Shown here piece after piece: positions 31,220-38,560 of a stretch of DNA of 64,000 nt. A program made the translations under genes and the position numbers. Where the stretch lies: the NCBI RefSeq assembly GCF_002005465.1, contig NZ_CP014691.1, positions 1,116,001 to 1,180,000 of the forward strand, in the 5' to 3' direction. This DNA is from Neoasaia chiangmaiensis. Lineage in GTDB: Bacteria > Pseudomonadota > Alphaproteobacteria > Acetobacterales > Acetobacteraceae. The notes under the pieces were generated by a model, which saw only the letters and a program-made list of their open reading frames with translations, made no database searches and was not told the origin of the DNA. The stretch's first letter is position 1. The number at the start of each line of letters is the position of its first letter.

Positions 31220-31777
31220 ATGAAATATGGATATTGCAGAGTGTCCACAGTAGGACAGGATTTGAAGGAACAAGAAGACGCCCTAATGGCTCTTGACGTT
31301 CCAAAAGTGAATATCTTCAAGGAAAAGATTTCAGGTGTCATCAGATCAGATGACAGACCTCAGTTTGGGAAGCTTCTGAAGAGGATTCAGAGCGGGGACG
31401 AGTTGGTCGTGATGAAGCTTGACAGGCTCGGAAGGTCCACGCTCGACATCCTGACTGTCATCCAGAACCTTAGGCAACAGGGCATCGCCATCACCATTCA
31501 TGGGGTCGGCTCGATACGCGATGATATGATGGGTAGCCTGACCATGAACCTCCTCGCGTCTTTCGCTGAGTTCGAGCGTGCCCTGATTATCGACAGAACA
31601 CAGTCAGGTCGCAGGCGTGCCATCGCTAATGGGGTAAAAATGGGCAGGAAGCCCAAGCTCAGTAGGCAGGCGAAAGAGACTATTCGCAAACGCTATGGCA
31701 ATGAGACCGGGACATCTCTGGCCAAGGAGTATGGGGTCGGCCTCAGAACGATACAGAGGATTGCCACGCCTAGATAA
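31220..31777 (+). CDS. Serine recombinase (resolvase/invertase family), copy 2
   Basis: A 185-residue small serine recombinase: MKYGYCRVSTVGQD with the Ser nucleophile, VVMKLDRLGRSTLDIL, FAEFERALIIDRTQSGR, and a C-terminal helix-turn-helix (SLAKEYGVGLRTIQRI). GGGGGAA precedes the ATG at 31220. It lies 104 bp from the right attachment repeat, so it closes the element, and carries its own candidate res region (31117-31189). Codon use is AT-richer than the chromosome. Confidence 0.88.
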   Translation: MKYGYCRVSTVGQDLKEQEDALMALDVPKVNIFKEKISGVIRSDDRPQFGKLLKRIQSGDELVVMKLDRLGRSTLDILTVIQNLRQQGIAITIHGVGSIRDDMMGSLTMNLLASFAEFERALIIDRTQSGRRRAIANGVKMGRKPKLSRQAKETIRKRYGNETGTSLAKEYGVGLRTIQRIATPR

Positions 31778-31800
31778 AAGGTAGACTAACTTACAAAGGT

Positions 31801-31809
31801 CTTCTACAA
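31801..31809 (+). promoter_or_regulatory. Right-end copy of CTTCTACAA (candidate arm site)
   Basis: The third copy of the 9-bp sequence found twice at the left end (18195-18203, 18208-18216), in the same orientation, 72 bp inside the right core repeat. Confidence 0.3.
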
Positions 31810-31880
31810 TCTCCCGAAACGTATCGCCATAAAAGTATTTGTTTTCAACACCTTAAGTGCGTTACTCCGGGACGGTTCTT

Positions 31881-31904
31881 GTTCGAGTCCCGCAGCTCGC
31901 ACCA
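31881..31904 (+). repeat. attR core: 24-bp copy of tRNA-Leu 3' end
   Basis: Identical to 18112-18135 over 24 bp, including the CCA-encoding end, but with no tRNA body upstream. It marks the right boundary; the next chromosomal gene ends at 31934. Confidence 0.92.
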
Positions 31905-31933
31905 ACGGCGACATAAAGCTACCGACCCAACCA

Positions 31934-33007
31934 CTACCCTCGCGGCATCGCATCGAACGCCGAGACGTTCTCACGCGGCTTCCACACCTGCCCCTTCAGA
32001 CCCTTTTTTGCCAGCCAGTCACCAATGCGCCACGCAATCGATGCACGCCGTTCGCCAAGCGCCGGAATACGCCAGATATCGAAGGGAAGGCTGAAAAACG
32101 GATTGCGCCGGCCATACGCCCAGATCTCCACCCGCACGCCGGGCTGCGCGCTGAACCCGCGCGCATGGAATCCGCCCGTATCGGCAACAATCAGACAGTT
32201 TGCCGGCAGGGCCAGTGCCTGAGGCGGCGGATAGCCCATTTCCAACAGTTCGGCTTCAAGCACACGGAACGAACCACGCCCGGTCAACCGGTTCGGCGCC
32301 GTCGCCGCCGTCTCGCTCATGCGCTTCTCCCAGGACTGACGCCGCGCTGTCAGCCGGTGCGATCCAGGCACATAGGTGAATGGCCCGCCATCCGCCGCAA
32401 CGTCTGTCAAAGTGTACCATGCCTTGACCGTCGGATGAAACGTATCGGCATGCAGGTCCGTCTGCGGATCGGCATCCGCACCGGCGATCGCGCCGGAGAG
32501 GATCGACTGGATATAACAGATCGGCTCGGCACGCTGACTGCCGACGAACCGGAGAAGACGCCGCCACGTCGGCAGCCGCAGGAAGCGGCGCACGGCCGGA
32601 AGACGATCGAGCGTCGCCGGATCGAGCGCCATACGGCGCGTGATGGTATCGCCCTGCGTCATCTCCCGCGCCGGGCCACGATAACGCTTCACCTCGTCAA
32701 GCAATCGGCTGAATTCATGGGGTGGCCGGACATCGCGCACCAGTACGAAGCCATTGCGCTCGAATTCCGCGACCTGATCGGGTGACAGGCCACGCGCCAG
32801 CCCACGCCGCCGCGATGCCGCGAGCCAGTGCGCCAGCCGCTGGCGATATACATGCAACCCACGCGCATTGAGGGCGGGACTGCCAATAATCGGATTGTCG
32901 CGGAAGGATTTATAGCCGGTCAGCAACTGCGCTGCCCATAAGGGATACAACGCGTTACGTTGTACCGAACGCATCAATTGTCCAATCGGCGGAAAATCGA
33001 ATGTCAT
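31934..33007 (-). CDS. Phytanoyl-CoA dioxygenase (PhyH) family protein
   Basis: A 357-residue 2-oxoglutarate/Fe(II) oxygenase-fold protein. FERNGFVLVRDVRPP is the PhyH N-terminal strand; DLHADTFHPTVKAWYTLTDV holds the first His and Asp of the iron triad, FTYVPGSHRL follows, and DTGGFHARG gives the second His, with VRVEIW carrying the Arg that would bind 2-oxoglutarate. The N-terminal 70 residues are extra relative to small PhyH proteins. Substrate unknown. It lies at the right edge of the mobile element on the minus strand and ends 30 bp from attR. Confidence 0.85.
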   Translation of the reverse strand: MTFDFPPIGQLMRSVQRNALYPLWAAQLLTGYKSFRDNPIIGSPALNARGLHVYRQRLAHWLAASRRRGLARGLSPDQVAEFERNGFVLVRDVRPPHEFSRLLDEVKRYRGPAREMTQGDTITRRMALDPATLDRLPAVRRFLRLPTWRRLLRFVGSQRAEPICYIQSILSGAIAGADADPQTDLHADTFHPTVKAWYTLTDVAADGGPFTYVPGSHRLTARRQSWEKRMSETAATAPNRLTGRGSFRVLEAELLEMGYPPPQALALPANCLIVADTGGFHARGFSAQPGVRVEIWAYGRRNPFFSLPFDIWRIPALGERRASIAWRIGDWLAKKGLKGQVWKPRENVSAFDAMPRG

Positions 33008-33095
33008 CGGCCGGGCCTCTCCGGCAAATCGTTCGCACCGGTCTCGTGCCCAAGTTGAGGCCGCCTTCGCAAGGCGACCCCAACGTCAGATACTG

Positions 33096-33422
33096 TCAGA
33101 TCGAGGCGTCGACCCACGCCTTGAGCTGGCTCTTCGGCAGGGCGCCGGTTTTCTGCGCCACCTGCTTGCCGCCCTTGAAGACGATCAGCGTCGGGATGCT
33201 GCGCACGCCAAAACGCGTCGGCGCTTCCGGATTGTCGTCGATATTGATCTTCGCGACCTTCAGCTTGCCCTTGTACTCGCCGCCGATTTCCTCCAGCGCG
33301 GGCGCGATCATCTTGCAGGGACCGCACCACTCGGCCCAGAAATCGACCAGAACCGCCTCTTCGGCCTGAAGAACCTCGGTCTCGAAACTTCCATCCGTGA
33401 CGGCAACCGTATTCGCGCTCAT
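33096..33422 (-). CDS. trxA: Thioredoxin 1
   Basis: A 108-residue cytoplasmic thioredoxin with the canonical active site [16 protein letters not shown] (WCGPC), [15 protein letters not shown] with the cis-Pro, and the closing helix. AAGGAG lies seven bases before the ATG at 33420-33422. In many Alphaproteobacteria trxA directly follows addA; here the order on the minus strand is addA, then a two-gene plus-strand insertion (33637-34949), then trxA. Confidence 0.95.
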   Translation of the reverse strand: MSANTVAVTDGSFETEVLQAEEAVLVDFWAEWCGPCKMIAPALEEIGGEYKGKLKVAKINIDDNPEAPTRFGVRSIPTLIVFKGGKQVAQKTGALPKSQLKAWVDASI

Positions 33423-33636
33423 ATCGCACTCCTTGAAAAACCCTGCTTCCTGCCGGAATGCCGGGACATGAACATCCCATATCATTCGCCTGCGGTCCGG
33501 GTTCAAGGTACCCTCTTCGCCGATGGTTGCCGGAACAAAACACTTGGGCAGGCGTTCAGCGTCCACATCCCCGGAACGACGGGCCCGCCCGGCAATCCGT
33601 TCCTTGCCCCATGAAGCCGCCATAGGGAGAGAAAAC

Positions 33637-34530
33637 GTGCCCGGCTCCGTCAGACGCCATCTTTTTTTCATCGCAACGGCCTGCGCCACGGCTTTCTTTC
33701 CCGCCTACGCGCAGTCCCAGACCTTCCCGCCGCTCGTATCTCCCGCCAGCCACATCTCCGCGCCCGGCAAGATCGTCTCGGCGCAACTGGTCACGCCCGA
33801 CCTTGCCAGCACCGAGAAATTCTACGGCGCGCTCCTTGGCTGGACATTTCAGGACATACCCGTGCGGCACGGTCGCGTGGCGCAGATACTGAATCAGGGC
33901 AAGGCAGTCGGCATCATCGTCGAACACCCGTTCACCAATCCCGACCAACGCCCGTCATGGCTGCCGATCGTCGCCACGCCAGACGCAGACGCCACCGCGC
34001 GTCAGGGGTCGACGCTCGGGGGCAAAATCCTGTTCAGGCCCCGCGACATCCCCGGCTATGGGCGGGAAACCGTCCTGTCCGACCCGGACGGCGCGATCTT
34101 CCTCGCCCTCAGGGCAACCGGCGGCGATCCACCTGATGCCGCCGATGCGATCGGCAACTGGTGCTGGAGCGCGCTACTCACGAGCGATCCCGCCAAGGCG
34201 CAGGACTTCTACGGCAAACTGTTCGGATACCAGACGGAGACGCTGGCATCCGGGCACGTCCTCATCAGTTCGCAAGGCAACGCGCGCGGATCGCTGAACA
34301 TGTTCCCCGCCAGCTTCCCCACCACGGCGACCGCCCGCTGGGTACGCTTCGTCCGCGTCGCGGGTGTCGGCGCCACGGCGGAACAGGTCGCGTCGCTGGG
34401 TGGCCGCGTCGTCGTGCAACCGCACGTGGATCGCGACGGAATTATGGTTGCCATATTGGCCGACCCGGCGGGCGCCGTTTTCGGCATCATGGAATATCCC
34501 AGTGAAACCCCTATGGGAGAAGCGAAATGA
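33637..34530 (+). CDS. Secreted protein with two VOC domains
   Basis: A 297-residue protein with a signal peptide ending at AYA/QSQ. Two VOC (glyoxalase-fold) units follow: [24 protein letters not shown] and, after the middle, [24 protein letters not shown], each closing on a DPDGAIFL / [13 protein letters not shown] strand. Tandem VOC proteins of this type are usually cytoplasmic, so export is notable. GGGAGAG places the GTG at 33637 as start. Its stop overlaps the lipoprotein ATG (ATGA), so the pair is coupled. Substrate unknown. Confidence 0.82.
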   Translation: MPGSVRRHLFFIATACATAFFPAYAQSQTFPPLVSPASHISAPGKIVSAQLVTPDLASTEKFYGALLGWTFQDIPVRHGRVAQILNQGKAVGIIVEHPFTNPDQRPSWLPIVATPDADATARQGSTLGGKILFRPRDIPGYGRETVLSDPDGAIFLALRATGGDPPDAADAIGNWCWSALLTSDPAKAQDFYGKLFGYQTETLASGHVLISSQGNARGSLNMFPASFPTTATARWVRFVRVAGVGATAEQVASLGGRVVVQPHVDRDGIMVAILADPAGAVFGIMEYPSETPMGEAK

Positions 34531-34949
34531 GCCGCCTGCAACCATCGCATCCGTGGCGTCGGTTGGCACGGCTGACCTGCCTTGGCGCGACGCTCGCTCT
34601 CCTTGCCGGCTGCGTCGGCTACGACGATTACGGCGGCGGGGACTACTACGGCGGCACCTATTACACCGGCTATGGCGGCGGCTGGGGCGGCGGTGGCTGG
34701 GGTCCGGGCTGGAGAGGCGGCAGCTGGGGTCCGGGATATGCCGTCGGCCCGCGCTGGCACGGTGGACCGGGCGGCGGACCACACTGGCACGGTGGTGGAC
34801 CCTGGGGTGGCCCGCACGGCCCGGGCCCGGGCGGCCCCCATGGCGGGTTCGGCGGTCCGCATGGGCCGGGCGGTCCAATGGGTGGACATATGGGTGGCCC
34901 GATGGGTGGAGGTCACATGGGCGGACATATGGGCGGTGGTCATCACTAG
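34527..34949 (+). CDS. Gly/His/Met-rich lipoprotein
   Basis: A 140-residue lipoprotein: basic head, lipobox LLAGC (about 26-30), then a Gly/Tyr/Trp-rich part and a C-terminal tail of repeating GGHMGG, GPMGG and GGPH units ending in GGHH. No fold is recognised. His/Met-rich Gly repeats often bind copper or other soft metals, but the sequence could equally be a flexible surface filler. It is translated together with the exported double-VOC protein, whose enzymes need a metal; a metal-delivery link is inference. Confidence 0.75.
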   Translation: MSRLQPSHPWRRLARLTCLGATLALLAGCVGYDDYGGGDYYGGTYYTGYGGGWGGGGWGPGWRGGSWGPGYAVGPRWHGGPGGGPHWHGGGPWGGPHGPGPGGPHGGFGGPHGPGGPMGGHMGGPMGGGHMGGHMGGGHH

Positions 34950-35011
34950 GCAAACGCCCCCGCAGAGGTCTGACGCGACGCAATTATCCGCTTGCCTCGC
35001 CCCTTGAACCG

Positions 35012-38000
35012 TCAGGGGGACGAGGCAACGGCCCGTGCGTCGGGAGCATAATCCCGCAGCTGCGCTTCGGTCAGGACACTGACGCGCGGCCCCTCCGTCC
35101 AGACGAGACTGGCCCGGATCACACGCCCGGGATAGATCTGCCGCAAAAGCGCCGCATAGGCCGCCATCTGGCGCAGATACGCCGCCGGCAGCGCCTGCCC
35201 CTCGACCGGCGGGCGCTGGCTGGTTTTGTAATCGCAGATATAGACGGCATCGTCCGATACGCGCAGGCGATCAACCTGCCCGACAATCACTGCGCCGCCC
35301 GCAATGCCGGTCACAGCCTGTTCCGCCAGACTTCCCGGCAGGAACAGTGGCGCGAGCACCGGATGCGCCAGTACCTCCATGATCTGGTCGGTCAGCCGCA
35401 CCGCTTCGTCGGGAGGCTGGCCCCGACCGGGCCGGTTGAGCCAGTCCAGCGCGATTGCCGCACGCGCCGCCGGCGGCTGGTCCGGCAAAAACTGCAACAG
35501 CCGATGCACCAGCGTGCCACGCCGCAAGGCCCGCTCGCGCTGCCCCACCGAACCCTGCACCCACTCCAGCGGCGACCGCGCAGGCGGCGTTGCGCCGAAC
35601 TGCACGCCATCGGGCCGGCTCGGCGCCAGGGGGCGCGTCAAGGCTCCCTCCGGCACTGGCGGCACCGAACGCCAGCCGGGTGCATGGCCGAACTCGGATG
35701 GCATCGGCGCGACATCCGGCACGGCCGATAACGCCGCCTGCCGTTGTGGAACGCGGCAGGTCTCCTCCAGCACCAGCCGCTCTCCATCCCATCCTCCCTC
35801 AAATGGTGTGCTGAGCGCGTTCAACCCGCCGAAACCAGCCTGACACAGCGCATACCAGGAGTCGGCCGGCATCGTCTTGCCGCTTTCCCATCCGCAAATC
35901 ACCAGCCAGTCACTGGCGCGCGTCAATGCGACGTACAGCAGGCGATTACGCTCCGCCTGCGCCGCCGCTGCTTCCGCCGACGCCAGTTTCTCCGTCAAAG
36001 CGCAGGTCAGCCCTCGACCGGGCGCCCAGATCGGCCATTCAACCCCATCGCGCCCAGCCCAGAGCAACCGCGTATCCTGCCGCGCGCCACCCGTCATGTC
36101 CGGCAGCACGACGAGACGCGCCTGCAATCCCTTCGCGCCATGCACGGTCATGATCCGCACGGCATCCGCCGTCGCTTCCGGCTCCCGTTTCACGGTGGTC
36201 TCGCTGGCGCGCAGCCAATGGAGGAATCCCTGCATGGACGGCGGATGCAGCGCCTCATACCGCAGCGCCGCCGCCAGCAGATCGTCGGTCGGTTCCGCCG
36301 CCTCCGGCCCGAGGCGCCGCAACAGCCGCGCCCGCCCGCCACGCTGGCCCAGCGCATCGGCAAGCAACTGGTACGGCGTGGCGAAGTCGATACGTCGCTG
36401 CAGGCCGGAGAGCATGTTCCACGCCGCCGTCCAGTCCGGCCGTTCGGCATGGCGCTCGCGCAGTTCGGTCCATAGCGGCCTGTCACCACGATCCATGGCC
36501 AACGCCATCAACGAATTGTCGGACAGATCGCCCAGCGGGGACGTCAGGACAGCCGCAAGCGTCAGATCGTCCTGCGGCAGCAGCAATGCCTCGCACAACG
36601 CCACGAGATCCTGCACCGCCAGCTGGTTCGTCAGTTCGACACGCACCAGCGTCGCCACCTCGACGCCCTGCCCCTTCAGGGCACGGATCAATGCCCGCAG
36701 AAACGGCGACCGTCTCGGCACCAGCACGAGAACGTCTCCGGCGCGCAACGGCGGCTGTCCCGGCTGCGGCGGCTTGCCGATCTGGGCCGCGATCCAGCGT
36801 GCCAGTTCATCGGCCAGCAATTGCGGCGGGCTGCTCTGCCCGGTATTGCCGCTCGGCGCATCCCACGGGTCGATCGCCTCGCCCTTCTCGCCGCGCGGCA
36901 CCAGTGGCCAAAGCTCGACCCGGCCGCCCTGTTCGGCGCGGGCGGAAACGTGATGCGGCAATGGCTCGTTCGAGCCCGGCTCCCGCAGTCCCCGCGCGGC
37001 ATCTTCCCGCGAAAAGACGGCGTCGACCAGTTGCAGGACCGGTCGGACCGATCGGAAAGACACATTCAGCCCCGGATCGCGCCATTGCTGCGCCCCGGCG
37101 GTCACCATCGCCGCGAAACGCTCACGCCATTCGTGAAAACCCTGCGGGTCGGCTCCCTGAAACGCATAGATCGACTGCTTGAAGTCCCCGACCGCGAAGA
37201 CGGTGCGCGGTCGCCCCTCATCCTCGCGCGCACCCTCGCCGGCGAAGAATTCAGCCGTCAGGGCACCGGCGATCTCCCATTGCGTGCCGGACGTATCCTG
37301 CACCTCATCCAGCAGCAGATGATCGATGCCACCATCGAGCTTGTAGAGCACCCACGCCGCGCCCGGCTCGCGCAGCAGGTCGCGCGTCGCGGCAATCAGG
37401 TCGTCGTAATCCACCAGTCCCCGCGCGGTCTTGTCGCGCGCATAACCCGTCAGCGTCGGCGCGGCGAGGGCGAACAGCGCCAGATTGAGCGCCAGCAGAC
37501 GTTGCGCCGCGATGCCCGCGCCGATCGCCTGCACACGTTCGGCCTCACGCTCGATCGGCGCGAACAGTTCCGGCCGCCCCTTGACGATACGCGCCGGAAA
37601 GAACGCACCGGTCGCCCGCAGCTTGCCTTCCTTGGTCAGCATGGCATCTCGCCAGGCATCGACGCGCCGCGTCGCGGGCGGCTGAGCCAGCCAGTCGAGC
37701 ATCGCCGCCGCTCGCGCCTTGTTGGCGTCCGAACCGCTCTCCAGCGATTCACGCAGGACATCGCGCAGAAGGTCCGCCTCGGGCGGCTCCCGCAGGCGCG
37801 CGATCAGTGCCACCTCGTCCTCATCCCCGGCATCGAGCAGTGCGGCATAGATGCGCCGCACCCGCGCGGGATGCGTCTCCCAAAGCCGGAACGCCGGGCC
37901 CAGTTTCCCCGCCTTGTCACGCAAGGCCCGCACACGCTGCAAATACTCATCCAGCCCGACCTGCCCCGCCAGCAGATCGAGACACGACCGCAATGCCGCA

Positions 38001-38560
38001 TCATGTTCTGCCGCGCCCAGCGTGCGCTCGATGGCGTCGCTCAGCGCCAGATTGGCATCGGTGTCCTCCAGCAACGTGAAATGCGGATTGACCGCCGCCT
38101 CAAGCGGAAAACGCCGCAGGAGCGACTGGCAAAACGCATGGATCGTGCCGATCTTCATCCCGCCCGGCAGATCGAGCACGCGCACGAACAGGGCGCGCGC
38201 CGCCTGACGCGTCTCCGGCACGGTCGGCACATCGAGCGCCGACAGTTCGCGATCCAGTTCCACATCCGGCAGCGACACCCAGGACCCGAGCCGCGACTGC
38301 AGGCGGTTGGCCATCTCCGCCGCCGCCGCCTTGGTGAAGGTCAGGCACTGGATGCGCCCGGGCTCGGTGCCCGGCAACAGGATCGGCGCACCGGTCTCAG
38401 GATGCACGCCCTCGACCGGCAGCATCAGGCGCAGCAGGCGGTCGATCAGCAGCTTCGTCTTGCCGCTCCCCGCCGAAGCGGAAACGAAGGCCGACGCCAG
38501 CGGATCGGAGGCAATGTTCTGCGTCCTGTTGGCCGAGACGAGTGCCGAGGATTTACTCAT
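35012..38560 (-). CDS. addA: Double-strand break repair helicase-nuclease AddA
   Basis: A 1182-residue UvrD-type helicase with C-terminal nuclease, the AddA subunit of the RecBCD-like AddAB complex that resects double-strand breaks for RecA. Walker A FVSASAGSGKTKLLIDRLLR is at about residues 25-44, the Walker B/motif II LLLDEVQDTSGTQ and motif VI LLYVALTRASDWLVI follow, and the nuclease motif YICDYKTSQRP lies near the end. The ATG overlaps the addB stop (ATGA). Long antisense frames across it are GC-driven shadows. Confidence 0.95.
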   Translation of the reverse strand: MSKSSALVSANRTQNIASDPLASAFVSASAGSGKTKLLIDRLLRLMLPVEGVHPETGAPILLPGTEPGRIQCLTFTKAAAAEMANRLQSRLGSWVSLPDVELDRELSALDVPTVPETRQAARALFVRVLDLPGGMKIGTIHAFCQSLLRRFPLEAAVNPHFTLLEDTDANLALSDAIERTLGAAEHDAALRSCLDLLAGQVGLDEYLQRVRALRDKAGKLGPAFRLWETHPARVRRIYAALLDAGDEDEVALIARLREPPEADLLRDVLRESLESGSDANKARAAAMLDWLAQPPATRRVDAWRDAMLTKEGKLRATGAFFPARIVKGRPELFAPIEREAERVQAIGAGIAAQRLLALNLALFALAAPTLTGYARDKTARGLVDYDDLIAATRDLLREPGAAWVLYKLDGGIDHLLLDEVQDTSGTQWEIAGALTAEFFAGEGAREDEGRPRTVFAVGDFKQSIYAFQGADPQGFHEWRERFAAMVTAGAQQWRDPGLNVSFRSVRPVLQLVDAVFSREDAARGLREPGSNEPLPHHVSARAEQGGRVELWPLVPRGEKGEAIDPWDAPSGNTGQSSPPQLLADELARWIAAQIGKPPQPGQPPLRAGDVLVLVPRRSPFLRALIRALKGQGVEVATLVRVELTNQLAVQDLVALCEALLLPQDDLTLAAVLTSPLGDLSDNSLMALAMDRGDRPLWTELRERHAERPDWTAAWNMLSGLQRRIDFATPYQLLADALGQRGGRARLLRRLGPEAAEPTDDLLAAALRYEALHPPSMQGFLHWLRASETTVKREPEATADAVRIMTVHGAKGLQARLVVLPDMTGGARQDTRLLWAGRDGVEWPIWAPGRGLTCALTEKLASAEAAAAQAERNRLLYVALTRASDWLVICGWESGKTMPADSWYALCQAGFGGLNALSTPFEGGWDGERLVLEETCRVPQRQAALSAVPDVAPMPSEFGHAPGWRSVPPVPEGALTRPLAPSRPDGVQFGATPPARSPLEWVQGSVGQRERALRRGTLVHRLLQFLPDQPPAARAAIALDWLNRPGRGQPPDEAVRLTDQIMEVLAHPVLAPLFLPGSLAEQAVTGIAGGAVIVGQVDRLRVSDDAVYICDYKTSQRPPVEGQALPAAYLRQMAAYAALLRQIYPGRVIRASLVWTEGPRVSVLTEAQLRDYAPDARAVASSP

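Larger units (their letters stand above)
18112..31904. mobile_element. Integrative mobilizable element in tRNA-Leu (about 13.8 kb)
   Basis: The interval between the tRNA-Leu 3' end and a perfect 24-bp repeat of it. It carries at its left end a tyrosine integrase, then an HUH replication initiator, MobC and an HUH relaxase, two serine recombinases and cargo. No type IV secretion genes are present, so transfer would need a helper: an IME rather than an ICE. Codon use is visibly less GC-biased than the flanks, most strongly around 30.1-31.9 kb. Everything after 31904 returns to typical chromosomal composition. Confidence 0.88.
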
